Source: Lucinisca nassula (lineage: Eukaryota > Mollusca > Bivalvia > Lucinida > Lucinidae). From it: a stretch of DNA of 64,000 bases. Shown piece after piece: positions 1 through 9,199 of this stretch. The DNA lies in contig OY757016.1 in assembly GCA_963580285.1 (NCBI GenBank), forward strand, positions 42,671,124 through 42,735,123. Reading direction: 5' to 3'. The translations under genes and the position numbers were made by a program. The notes under the pieces were generated by a model. The model was given only the letters and a program-made list of their open reading frames with translations, was not told the DNA's origin and did not search any database. Each line of letters starts with the position of its first letter. Position 1 is the first letter of the stretch.

Positions 1-1660
1 TCTTTATGCATACAGGTAGCATTTTGTCTTCTCTGTGTGGACACAGGCTGTATTTTGTCTTCTCTGCGCACAGACAGGTAACATAGTCTTCTTTGTGCAT
101 ACACAGGCTGTATTTTGTCTCCTGTGTGCACACACAGGCAGTATTTTGACTTCTGTGTGCGCACACAGTCAGACTTTTGTATTCTATGTGAGCACACAGG
201 CTGTATTTTGTCTATTCTGTGCACGGACAGGCTGTATGTGTAAACAGGCAGCATTTTGACTTCGCTGTGCACACACATGCTGTATTTTGTTTTCGGTGAA
301 GACTAAAGGCTGCAGATTTTGTATTCTCTGTGCGCACACAGATAGCATTCTGTCTTCTCTGTGCACACATAGGTTGCATTTTGTCTTCTCTGTACACACA
401 GGCTACAGTTGTCCTTTCTCTGTGCACGTTGGTTACATTTGTATAATCTGTGCACAGGTAGGTTGCATTTTGCCGCCTCTTAGCGAACATAAGCTGAATT
501 GTGTATTCAATGTGCGGATTCAGGCCAATTTTGTCTAATCTCACGAAGAAAACAACTTGTCCTGCGTGCGCATATGGAAGACAAAATTATAGCCTATGTG
601 CGAACATAGAACACAAAGTCCAATCTATATGTTCTCACAGGAGAAAATATTCAGCCTGGGTGCACACCCAGAAAACACAGTTCAGATTGTATACGCACAT
701 TGAAGACAAAATTCAGACTGTGTGCGTCCATAGAAAAACCCAAAAGTGTATTGTGTGCTCACTAAGAACCTTAACTTCAGCTTGTGTGCGCACAGATAAG
801 ACATGACGCATCTTGGACACGCGTATACTCGGACCCATCAATATCAATACAGTATTGATGGATTCGAAGCGTATAGAAAACGAAAATGCAACCTGTGTGT
901 ACACGCAGAAGACAATTTTTGTCTGTTTCTGTGTATATACAGGCCTGTGCACAGAGCGGCTTTATTATGTCTTTTCTGTATATACAGATGCTGTATTTTG
1001 TCATCACTGTGCGTCAAAAAAGACAGCACTTTGTCTTATCTGTACACACACTGGCTAAAAATATTCTTCTCTGTGTATACCCATGCCTGTTTGCAGACCA
1101 GCTTAATAATGTCTTTATGTGCGGAAACAGGCTGAATCTTTTTCTTCTGTGTGCGCAAGGAGGGTGATATTTTTCTTCTTTTTTCGCACACAGACCGAAT
1201 TTGTCTTCGTGCTTGTAGAGGCTGACTAGTGTCTTTTATCTGTGCACGCAGGCTGAATTTTGTCTTCGGATGCGCATACAAGCTGAATTTTGTCTAACAT
1301 AGGCTAGAGTGCGTCTTCTGTCTTCGAAAACATTCTGAGTGCAGAAACATGCTGCTTTATGTATTCTGTGTGTGCATACACGCTGATTTTTGTCTTTTAC
1401 GGGCGCACACAGGCTAAATATTATATCTTGTGTTTACACGCAAGATGAATTTTGTCTAATCTTTGTGCGCACACAAGCTGATTTGTGTTCATGCTCACGA
1501 ACTCTGAATCTCTTGTCTTTCTTGTGTGCACACAGCCATGCACTGGCTGTATTTGTCTTCCATGTGCACAGTGGCTTATTTATGTCTTTTTCATGCACAC
1601 ACTGGCCGAACTTTGGTTTTCCCTGTGTTATGGGCTTACGTATTTGGACATAGGCAGACA
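1..1660. repeat. Degenerate minisatellite with orientation flip
   Basis: Roughly 35-40 bp units share a core like TTTTGTCTTCTCTGTG followed by a CACACAGGCTG segment. From 1 to about 540 the units read in this direction. From about 560 to 925 they read as the reverse complement (AGAAGACAAAAT blocks), with a short non-repeat stretch near 805-890. From about 925 to 1660 they return to the first direction. Several open frames cross the array because the unit lacks stops in some frames, but they are low-complexity repeats of VFCLLCAHTG-like words and are not genes. Confidence 0.85.
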
Positions 1661-1857
1661 GTACGCGGCTTCTGACCGACTCTAAGGGCTTTGCTTAAAA
1701 TATACAGCAATTCATGGATAAAATGGAACTGTTTAATTCTGCGTCTAGGACGAATTTCCCAGCCTACACTCAGAAACAACCGACCCGCCGGTAACGTCTG
1801 TGCTTTGATTCCTGTTGTGTTCTGAGCCCCTTATGTTTTCACGTTCATAATGATAAC
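1661..1857. other. Unassigned spacer
   Basis: No coding region, repeat or hairpin recognised between the minisatellite and the first palindromic MITE copy. Confidence 0.4.
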
Positions 1858-2126
1858 AAGTTCGTGTAAACCGCACTTTATATAGAGAAATCTGGGGTAT
1901 ACGTGGGTTATGCATTATTTTCCTTATTCTTGCTCAAAAACATAGATTGTGGGCATGGCAACAGATAAGGTAAGTATTTTGTGATAATTGAAGGATAGTT
2001 TTTCTTATCCTGTGTTGTGGGTACTCATCAGATCCGCCTTGGCGAGGCGGTTCTTTTGAATACCAACAACATACGTTTGAGAAATTATTCTTCAATTATT
2101 ACAAAATACCTATCTTATATGTCGCT
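1858..2126. repeat. Palindromic MITE family C, worn copy
   Basis: Contains the family hairpin around 2015-2070 (GGTACTC ... CCGCC TTGG CGAGGCGG) and the outer half motifs TATATAGAGAAA and CTTGCTCAAAAACATAG. The central part is disturbed by an insertion. Family C copies recur throughout the window; the best are at 27648-27928 and 46015-46320. Confidence 0.6.
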
Positions 2127-2179
2127 ATGATTGTGGGTAATCGTGGGTAATCACTGAGGACGTGTTATCCTAATTCTTA

Positions 2180-2515
2180 TTCTGCTTTTTCGCCGTCATT
2201 AATGATCGACTCGAAATAATTAAAACTAGAGCGCGCAGTCGATGGCAAGCCATCGCAAATCCCCACGTTTTCTCCACAGTAGGTCAAAATTTGACCTTTT
2301 GACCCCTCCCCAGGGCCCCTGGTGGCGGGGACAAAAAAATGTGCTCTTGCGCAAGCCATTCATGTAAGCAACTCGCATACCAAATTTGGTTGAATTCCGG
2401 CTAACGGTTTAGGAGGAGATAGCCGGACAGACAGTCGGATGGACGGACAGACGGACGGAGGCGATAACAATATCCCCACTTTTTTTTAAAAACGTGGGGA
2501 TAATAACCATGTAAG
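2180..2515. repeat. Dispersed repeat bounded by TCCCCAC hairpin words
   Basis: AATCCCCACGTTTT near 2259 is matched in inverted orientation by AAAACGTGGGGAT near 2490. In between lies a run of GGACGGACAG words (2425-2460). This is the same layout (short stem, GTCC/GGAC microsatellite, unique body) seen at 19.1, 53.1 and 62.1 kb. No coding capacity was seen. Confidence 0.45.
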
Positions 2516-3321
2516 GTCCGTAAAACCAGTGTTCGTACATTTCAGCAACAGGCTGAAAGACACAAAGTCTGAGCTATGGAGGAAGAATCCGAGATGACTA
2601 GTTTAAACAATATTACCAAGGTCACGGAGACTGGACAAGACAAGGTCAAAGGTCACACAGAGGCCGATGTAACTGAAGATGATGACAGTCACTCCAATGA
2701 AGATGACAGAAGTAATCAAGGTGACAATCCATTCTGTAACATTACAGCAAATGACCTACTTTTGTAAGCTTTCTATATGCAGTATGTTTACAATTATCCG
2801 CTCCCACCACCCCAATCCAGCCCTCTCCCCCACCCCATACCCCACCGAAACAAAAACAAAATAAAACAAAAAAATACAACCACCACCATAAACATTAACA
2901 ACAACAACAAAAACAACAATAACAACAACAAAAACAAGAGACACATGAGCCACTATGCACACCAGAGGTCAAGTGGGAGAAACTGACCGGGCCCTTTTCA
3001 ACAAACCAACCGCGGTGGGTTAAAAATCTAAGAAGAGGTCTACCCAAGTATCATTAATGCCTCGTTATTATGAATTCTGATGCCATAGGCTACAAAACAA
3101 TCAGAAAAATCCACTGTTTTGCCTTTTTTTTCAAACAGCGGAATTTGTGTATGACATAAAATAGGTCAAAGACAACCAAGGGTTCATCATTGGAACAAGC
3201 TTGGTAGGGACAGTGTCTCCAATGTTACATACGAAGTTTCAATGCCATGCTAAAATGAAGATTTTCAATTAATGTTTACGATATACGGGCATGACAGCCA
3301 TCTTGGTCATGTGACCGAGAT
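2516..3321. other. Gene-free flank; dispersed repeat that hosts the Polinton
   Basis: A short acidic open frame at 2576-2767 lacks any recognisable domain. From 2780 to 2960 the sequence is C/A rich, then AAC-rich. From about 3150 it is a copy of a dispersed repeat (wording like CCATCTTGGTCATGTGACC) that also occurs near 9900 and 11150. The Polinton is inserted into this copy. Confidence 0.5.
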
Positions 3322-3327
3322 CGCACA
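3322..3327. repeat. Left target-site duplication CGCACA
   Basis: CGCACA directly abuts the left terminus AGTAGTAAGG. The same six bases follow the right terminus at 9200-9205. Six-base duplications are the known signature of Polinton/Maverick integrase. Confidence 0.9.
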
Positions 3328-3924
3328 AGTAGTAAGGGGGCCACTTGGGCGCCATGGACTGCGCATGCGCAGCATTTGTATCACTTCCGGTGAAACGTAA
3401 GCGAAACGATTAGATGACGAAACTACCCTAAATATCGGACGAGTGTTCGAATGACGTAAATTACCGTAATTACGTCGTAAGTATCCTAAATTTTGAGGCG
3501 AAAGATGTTCCCGCGGATTGGCAAAGTTCGCTGTCCCCGATCAGGTCGGGGGTGATCGGGGTCTACCCCGTTCGCTCGAGCTCTCCTATCCCAATATTTA
3601 GGGAGATACTACCCTGTATAGTAGCGATGAAATTAAGTCTCTCACCCGCAAACCAATTATCGCCTCGAAAACCGGGAAACAATGGAAGGTGTTGGAAGAG
3701 CTCGACTCGATGCGAGAAACTAGTAATGGACCGCGTCCCGGAAAAAAAAAGTTTGGTTCGTTCGATTTAAGGTTTAACGTCCCCGTCAACGCCGTATAGG
3801 TCATTTTAGGGGGCGTTGCTTCCAGTCGCGCGAGACCTTTACCGGACATATCTACAACATTTGTATCTCGGAGAATCTTTCTCGGCTACGGAATTTATAC
3901 GGATATCAGGGGGGGCGTAGCCAG
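3328..3924. repeat. Left terminal inverted repeat of the mini-Polinton
   Basis: Matches the reverse complement of 8605-9199 almost base for base, starting AGTAGTAAGGGGGCC and ending GGGGGCGTAGCCAG. It contains the CGCATGCGCAG palindrome near 3361 and, near 3768-3840, a stretch resembling the 3' tail of SINE family A (GTTTAACGTCCCCGTCAAC). Confidence 0.92.
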
Positions 3925-4011
3925 AGCAAAAAAACTTTAACACGAAACTCTTGATACGGAAAGAATTTGCTCCGCTTCTGTCGCTACTATAAAATTCGTA
4001 AAATCATCGCG

Positions 4012-4290
4012 AAAACACGCCTATATAATTTTGACTCCCTTAAACCCAGCTTTTAAACTGTAAACTTTGAGTATGCAGGCGGTAAACCTTATTTTCCTTA
4101 TTACTGCTCCAAGACATAGGTTGTGGGTACTCGTTAGAACCGCCTCATCGAGGCGATTCTAAAATATATAAACCCAACTTTTATACAGTAAAATTTGGCT
4201 TTGCAGGGGTAAACATTATTTTCCTTATTACTGCTCCAAGACATAGGTTATGGGTACTCGTGAAAACCGCCTCGGCGAGGCTATTCTAAC
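4012..4290. repeat. Palindromic MITE family C, two partial copies in tandem
   Basis: Two half-copies of the MITE carry GTTGTGGGTACTCG and the CCGCCTCATCGAGGCG / CCGCCTCGGCGAGGC hairpin tips. They lie inside the Polinton between the terminal repeat and the coding region. A second partial repeat of the Polinton terminus (about 3845-3900) follows at 4295-4350. Confidence 0.65.
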
Positions 4291-4455
4291 ATATATCTAC
4301 AACATTTGTATCTCGGAGAATTTTTTTCTTGGCTATGTAATTTATACAAGCATTTCCTATCAAGCTGATCAGATCAATGCTTAGTTTTGAGGATTTCTAC
4401 CATTTAAATTATCGTTATAAAGAGTGTGCCGCTATAACGAATGTCGGTATAAAGT

Positions 4456-4747
4456 GGGTTGACTGAGGGCATAGCGGAGACGGAGCGATAGATGCGCTCG
4501 ATCAGGGTTAGCTCCGTTTGGTCAGGGGCAGTCAGTCCGTTTGTTTGTTTGTTTGTTTGATTTTGAGGTTTAACGTCCCCGTCAACACTGTATAGGTCAT
4601 TTCGGAGACGTTGCTTCCAATTTTGTGGGACTTTGACCCGACATTGAGATGTCATTTTTATAACCGACCAACGACTGAGGGCATAGCGGAGGCGGAGCGA
4701 TATACGCGCTCGATCGGGGTTAGCTCCGTTTGGTCAGGGGCAGTCGG
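4456..4747. repeat. Duplicated block GACTGAGGGCATAGCGGAG
   Basis: A block of about 78 bp beginning GACTGAGGGCATAGCGGAG and ending GGTCAGGGGCAGTC occurs at about 4461-4537 and again at about 4672-4747. The two copies are separated by a SINE A tail (GTTTGTTTGTTTGTTTG then GGTTTAACGTCCCC). Confidence 0.7.
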
Positions 4748-5030
4748 TCAGTCGATCACGCGAATTGTTGCGCGTGTTAAACGAAACGACGTCGTTTTAA
4801 CGTTGTACGCGCGGCGTGTGCCAGTACACGGCAGCGACACTCTTCCAGTCCAACATTTAGGATATAACTACTGTCAAACGCTGGTGCGGTGTCATGGTCA
4901 GCTTAATAAGCGGGATGTTTGGCCTAGACCCCCTAAGCGGTTTACCAGTACTAGTGTGCGGGCCGGATTCAGCTCTGCTTGGAAGCATCACGCAGCCCGT
5001 ATATTTCCCCTATGGGCGGGTGGTGTCTGC
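4745..5030. repeat. Inner inverted repeat, left copy
   Basis: The stretch around 4745-4885 (for example GAATTGTTGCGCGTGTTAA and CAACATTTAGGATAT) and the following SINE A head (about 4915-5030, CGGTTTACCAGTACTAG) recur in inverted orientation at 7868-8178, so a second, less similar inverted pair flanks the three genes. The region ends in a GTG-rich microsatellite (about 5025-5095). The open frame 4611-5099 through it is not considered a gene. Confidence 0.7.
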
Positions 5031-5147
5031 AGTGGTGTCTGTGGTGGTGGTGGTGGTGGTGGCTGTGGTGGTGTTGACTGTAGTGGCGGTGGTCAATGAT
5101 GGGAAAAGTTTGTAAGAATAACCAAACTGCAAACTCTTGAAACGAAA

Positions 5148-6404
5148 ATGAATCGATGCTCGGACTGTAACCGCGGGTTCTCGAGACGTGATGCTTTGTT
5201 AAGACACCTACGCAATAAGCACGGTAGTGGGATAGTCCCAGACATGACAAACGACATTACCTTCCAACACCCGTTTTCTATGGTGGTGACTGGCCCTAGC
5301 GGAAGCGGTAAAACGGAATGGACTAGAAAATTACTCCTGTCCGACCTCATATACCCTCCACCCGAACGTATCGTATGGTGTTTTGGCCAATGGCAAAGAT
5401 TGTACGACGACTTGCAACGCACTCTTCCCCAGATAGAGTTTGTACACGGTATACCGGACAACCTGACTAGCTCCGAGTATGTGGATACCCGCAAAAGGAA
5501 CGTCCTGGTTTTTGACGACTTGATGACCGAGGCTAAATGCGATCAAAGAATTGCGGACCTCTTTACTAAGGGAAGTCATCACAGAAACTTGTCCGTCGTA
5601 TATCTCACGCAGAATCTATTCCCGCAAGGAAAAGCCTGTAGAGACATCGCTTTGAACACGCAATACCTCGTCCTTTTCAATAATCCCATCGACAGACAAC
5701 AAGTGGCGACGTTGGCGAGAAGAATTTATCCAGCATCCCATTCCGCGTTTATGAAACGATTCGAACAGGCTACGAGTCAGCCTTACGGGTACCTGATAGT
5801 CGACCTAAAATCGAGCTCGCCCGAACAAGAGCGTTTACGCAGTGACATATTTCCGGTAGAAAGAAAGCGGAAATTAGAGGTATCCGAAGAGTCCGATATA
5901 AGTGACGATGACAGTGACGATGACAGGGAATCGATAAGCGACGTAAACGACACGCATTACCCCTATATGAGACCTCCGGGTAAACGCGTCAAAGATGAGC
6001 TGGCAGAAGACCGCCCGTGTCTAGAAATATGGGAGAGAAGGTTTAAGGAACCTCTAAGGCAATCGAATGCAGAGCTCTTTAAAGACAAGGTTAATAGCTA
6101 CATCGAAGATGGGACTGCTCCCGAGGACGCTCATCATCGCGCAGCAAACGAGGACTTGCCCTCCCTCAGGAAAAGACTAAGGCACGATTACGCGAGGTTT
6201 CTGATGGATTATCACCGGCTGCAAAAGGATCCTACTCAACGGCAGATTCTACAGTCGGCTGAAACGTTAAGAATACAGCATGACATGAATGTCGACGAAT
6301 CCATCCAGCAAGCCGTGAAACTGAGGAAGGATTTATTCGCCAGCGTTTGGCCCGACCATGTCTTGACAGAAACCGATGAAAACCAGGAATCCGATGCCGA
6401 ATGA
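5148..6404 (+). CDS. Polinton packaging-type ATPase with N-terminal C2H2 zinc finger
   Basis: 418 residues. Residues 4-25 form a C-x2-C-x12-H-x4-H zinc finger (C4, C7, H20, H25). The P-loop is GPSGSGKT at 49-56, the Walker B strand NVLVFDDLM at 118-126, and a sensor-like stretch YLTQNLFPQGK at 152-162. These features fit the FtsK/HerA-type genome-packaging ATPases of Polintons and related viruses, which drive DNA into capsids. After about residue 235 the protein is acidic (a run of D/S near 250-265) and then helical and charged to the end, without a recognised domain. The start ATG is the first in frame and places the finger at the extreme N-terminus. The gene is intact. The zinc finger fusion is seen in the sequence; a role in DNA-end recognition would be inference. 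Confidence 0.85.
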   Translation: MNRCSDCNRGFSRRDALLRHLRNKHGSGIVPDMTNDITFQHPFSMVVTGPSGSGKTEWTRKLLLSDLIYPPPERIVWCFGQWQRLYDDLQRTLPQIEFVHGIPDNLTSSEYVDTRKRNVLVFDDLMTEAKCDQRIADLFTKGSHHRNLSVVYLTQNLFPQGKACRDIALNTQYLVLFNNPIDRQQVATLARRIYPASHSAFMKRFEQATSQPYGYLIVDLKSSSPEQERLRSDIFPVERKRKLEVSEESDISDDDSDDDRESISDVNDTHYPYMRPPGKRVKDELAEDRPCLEIWERRFKEPLRQSNAELFKDKVNSYIEDGTAPEDAHHRAANEDLPSLRKRLRHDYARFLMDYHRLQKDPTQRQILQSAETLRIQHDMNVDESIQQAVKLRKDLFASVWPDHVLTETDENQESDAE

Positions 6405-6451
6405 AATATACGTAAGAAGGGTAAAGCATCCCCATATTTACAGAAAAAAAG

Positions 6452-6829
6452 ATGGGTTCTATAGAAGTATTTGACAAGAAACTGAATAAATGGGTGCCTT
6501 ATGTCCCGGACTACGACGCGTGGTACCAACATTTCAAAGACTTGAGCGAGGGCTACGTTCAACCCGATTACATGGGACGGTATATCGTAGGTAGCGGTAG
6601 AAGAAACCGTCTTCAAAAGGAAATGGAAGATCAGCGACAAAAAGAAATTAAAATGCTAGAACGGCAAAAACCCGTGGTGAAATTGGTCACTCCCGTGGCT
6701 CAAGCGGTTGAAATGGCAAAGTCAGAACTAGCACGATTACGAAAGGAGCATAAGGACGAGGCCTCTGATCGTAAGAAACCGAGAGCGAAAAGCGGGCAGT
6801 TGGTAGACTGGACAACCTTTAAATATTAA
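6452..6829 (+). CDS. Small Polinton protein of unknown function
   Basis: 125 residues, starting 47 nt after the ATPase stop. The N-terminal half is aromatic-rich (WVPYVPDYDAWYQHF, residues 14-28) and includes GRYIVGSG (about 42-49). The C-terminal half is a highly charged, probably helical segment rich in E, K and R (about 52-105), followed by a basic stretch and DWTTFKY at the end. I do not recognise the family. Its position between packaging ATPase and protease, and the lack of stops, argue that it is a real gene; a minor virion protein is one possibility. Confidence 0.65.
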   Translation: MGSIEVFDKKLNKWVPYVPDYDAWYQHFKDLSEGYVQPDYMGRYIVGSGRRNRLQKEMEDQRQKEIKMLERQKPVVKLVTPVAQAVEMAKSELARLRKEHKDEASDRKKPRAKSGQLVDWTTFKY

Positions 6830-6835
6830 GCGACG

Positions 6836-7282
6836 ATGAACAGCGATCAACTGACTCGTATACTTTCCGGATACCCCGTAACTGTCTGCTCAGCGGACCA
6901 AATTAAAAAACGAAGAGGAAGGTTCGTCATTTCCAACACATCCACGAGTTATCAAAGAGGGGAACACTGGGTAACATTTTATTTTCCCAAACACGGACCG
7001 TACGAATTTTTCGATTCGGTAGGAAACGATCCTAGAAGTTACGGCGTTGGGTTCGAAGAGGTACTCGATAAGCCCTACTTAATGAACGATAAACAGCTTC
7101 AACAATCTAGTTCTAACGTATGCGGACTATACTGCGCGTACTACGTGATGGCTAGATCTCGAGGAAAAACCATGCGAGACATTATCAAAGAATTCAACCC
7201 ACGCCAGAAGAAGTTCAACGACCGCCTGATCGTGTCTAAAACGAAAAGAATGCTTAGAAGAAGACGGAAAGACTTTACATGA
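6836..7282 (+). CDS. Adenain-type (Ulp1-fold) cysteine protease of the Polinton
   Basis: 148 residues, starting 6 nt after the previous stop. The order of likely catalytic residues fits adenovirus protease: H44 in GEHWVTFYF, an acidic residue at D60 in FFDSVG, Q89 in LQQSSSNVCG, and the nucleophile C96 in NVCGLYCAYY. The Gln-to-Cys spacing of seven residues equals that of adenain. In Polintons and adenoviruses this enzyme matures capsid proteins. It is shorter than adenain (about 204 residues) but complete by motif. It ends in a basic tail (KRMLRRRRK). No substrate (capsid) gene is present in this element. Confidence 0.85.
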   Translation: MNSDQLTRILSGYPVTVCSADQIKKRRGRFVISNTSTSYQRGEHWVTFYFPKHGPYEFFDSVGNDPRSYGVGFEEVLDKPYLMNDKQLQQSSSNVCGLYCAYYVMARSRGKTMRDIIKEFNPRQKKFNDRLIVSKTKRMLRRRRKDFT

Positions 7283-7325
7283 ACATTTATACGCGTATAT
7301 ATAATTTGCCACTACGTTGCGCGTA

Positions 7326-7331
7326 AATAAA
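7326..7331 (+). promoter_or_regulatory. Candidate polyadenylation signal AATAAA
   Basis: AATAAA lies 44 nt after the protease stop, a suitable distance for ending a transcript of the three-gene cluster. Confidence 0.5.
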
Positions 7332-7374
7332 TATGTAAAACTATACGTTTGTTTTGTAATCATTTTTATCCTAA

Positions 7375-7510
7375 TATGTTCTATAAAGGGTTATCCTTTG
7401 GAAGCAACTAGCTAGCTTCGGCCAATTAGGCCTCATCAGTGACCCTCAGATATTTTCAAAATTCCACAACTGAATCGATGAACCCGAAGGACCAGAAAAT
7501 ATAAACTACA
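7375..7510 (-). repeat. Worn hammerhead retrozyme fragment inside the Polinton
   Basis: On the minus strand, GGGTCA then CTGATGA then a GGCC/GGCC stem and GAA are intact at about 7408-7446. The base after GAA is G instead of A, and the sequence after the cleavage position jumps to TGCTTCC, which other copies carry some 60 nt further on. The ribozyme is therefore probably dead. Confidence 0.7.
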
Positions 7511-7511
7511 C

Positions 7512-7593
7512 ATCTCTCAGATATTCTGTTACAAAAGCGAGTAAGTCTTTGAGTCACTTTTCGTAAACTTTTGTAACAGAATATCTGAGAGAT
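7512..7593. repeat. Perfect 26-bp hairpin downstream of the Polinton genes
   Basis: The arm 7512-7537 (begins ATCTCTCAGATATT) is exactly complementary to 7568-7593, with a 30-nt loop. It sits about 230 nt beyond the protease stop. It could be an independent MITE or a functional structure of the element. Confidence 0.85.
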
Positions 7594-7617
7594 GAAACAC
7601 TTAGCTTAGCGAGTGAG

Positions 7618-7757
7618 TGAGTTTTAGTTTTACGTCCCACCAACAACTAAGGTCATACGGAGACGGGACCTCGGGTGGGATACAGTGAGGATACAGCGGG
7701 GGGTACAGTCAGGATACAATGGGGATACAGTCAGGATACAGTAAGGATACAATGGGG
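7618..7757. repeat. SINE-tail fragment and 11-bp minisatellite
   Basis: 7618-7675 resembles the 3' part of the tRNA-derived SINE at 50085-50245 (CATACGGAGACGGGACCTCG). It is followed at 7676-7757 by tandem words like GGATACAGTCA / GGATACAATGG. Confidence 0.6.
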
Positions 7758-7867
7758 GTCTTTCAAATGCATGGGACTTTTCTATCCGCTCGTAGGTATC
7801 GAATACAGCTCTCCCGTGCTCAGCTTATATCTGATGGAGTTAACCTAATTAAGATGACTTTCTCTGC

Positions 7868-8178
7868 GCCTGCACCTGACAGTAGTAATATCCTAAATGT
7901 TGGGATGGAAGACTGCTGATACCGTGCAACGTTACAACAACGTCGTTTCGCTTAACACACGCAACAATTTGCGTTAACGAACGGACTGACTGACCGCCCC
8001 CCGCCCATCGGGGCTTGAAGAAATAGATGGGCTGCATAATGCTTCCACGCAGAGCTGAGTCCGACCCCACACGAGTACTGGTAAACCACTTAGAGGCCTC
8101 GCGCACTGGAAGCAACGTCCCCAAAATGATCTATACGGCGTTGACGGGGACGTGAAACCTCAAATCGAACAAACAAAA
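7868..8178. repeat. Inner inverted repeat, right copy, with SINE A
   Basis: Inverted counterpart of 4745-5030 (CCTAAATGTTGGGATGGAAGA and CACACGCAACAATTTGCG), followed by a SINE A lacking its middle (head CCGCCCATCGGGGCTTGAAG, tail GACGGGGACGTGAAACCTC). 8179-8604 holds no gene that I can see. Confidence 0.7.
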
Positions 8179-8604
8179 CTTTCTTTTCCCGGGACGCAGC
8201 CCATTCAGAAGCGAGCGTGTTTAGAAATTTAAACGACAACATCAGCCTTCTAAACGCTATCTTCCAGCGAGTTTCATTGTTTTCTAGTTTAAAGGCGATA
8301 AGCGTTTCGCACTGAGTGTCGGAGACAATCGATTTGTCAATATCGCAGGACTGCACCGGGTAGTATTACCCTAAATATTGGGACAGAAAAAAACGGTGTA
8401 GATCCCGATCACCCTGACCAGGGTCTGCACTGTTTGTCATTCCACTATTCCACCAGAACACGTTTGCTACATCGCTTGAGATCAAACTTTAGGATATTTA
8501 CGGTGACCTCCCTTCAGGTGCCCCAATTTTTAGGGTAATTACAGCTGATCAAAAATCCTATCATCATTTGCTTCTCATTTTACGCTCCACTCTCATAATG
8601 CATA

Positions 8605-9199
8605 CTGGCTACGCCCCCGCGATATCCGTATAAATTCCGTAGCCGAGAAAGATTCTCCGAGATACAAATGTCGTAGATATGGCCGGTAAAGGTCTCGCGC
8701 GACTGGAAGCAACGTCCCCAAAATGATCTATACGGCGTTGACGGGGACGTGAAACCTCAAATCGAACGAACCAAACTTTTTTTTTTCCGGGACGCGGTCC
8801 ATTACTAGTTTCTCGCATCGAGTCGAGCTCTTCCAACACCTTCCATTGTTTCCCGGTTTTCGAGGCGATAATTGGTTTGCGGGTGAGAGACTTAATTTCA
8901 TCAATACTATACAGGGTAGTATCTCCCTAAATATTGGGATAGGATCGCTCGAGCGAACGGGGTAGACCCCGATCACCCCGACCAAATCGGGGACGGCGAA
9001 CTTCGCCAATCCGCGGGAACATCTTTCGCCTCAAAATTTAGGATACTTACGACGTAATTACGGTAATTTACGTCATTCGAACACTCGTCCGATATTTAGG
9101 GTAGTTTCGTCATCTAATCGTTTCGCTTACGTTTCACCGGAAGTTATACAAATGCTGCGCATGCGCAGTCCATGGCGCCCAAGTGGCCCCCTTACTACT
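8605..9199. repeat. Right terminal inverted repeat of the mini-Polinton
   Basis: Inverted match of 3328-3924, ending GGCCCCCTTACTACT at 9199. There are few differences from the left copy (for example the homopolymer length at about 8777-8786). Confidence 0.92.

Larger units (their letters stand above)
3328..9199. mobile_element. Miniature Polinton/Maverick, 5872 bp
   Basis: The element is bounded by inverted repeats of about 596 bp with AGT...ACT ends and flanked by the 6-bp duplication CGCACA. It encodes, on the + strand, a packaging-type ATPase (5148-6404), a 125-residue unknown protein (6452-6829) and an adenovirus-type cysteine protease (6836-7282). Known Polintons are usually 15-20 kb and also carry protein-primed DNA polymerase B, a retroviral-type integrase and capsid proteins. 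No trace of these was seen. The intact ends and the near-identical terminal repeats suggest fairly recent movement, which must have used integrase and polymerase supplied in trans. Two dispersed SINE-like pieces and two MITE C copies have accumulated inside, so it is not brand new. Family: established; trans-mobilisation: inference. Confidence 0.88.

Noticed and set aside
35..259. Open frames through the first minisatellite (also 212-544, 803-1135 and others)
   Set aside because: They are translations of the repeat unit, occur on both strands and have no domain or splice context.
2576..2767. Acidic 63-codon open frame
   Set aside because: D/E/S-rich chance frame ending in repeat DNA; no homologous neighbour or splice sites.
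4611..5099. 162-codon open frame before the Polinton ATPase
   Set aside because: Runs through SINE A, an inner inverted repeat and a GTG microsatellite; the composition is low complexity and it overlaps no conserved domain.
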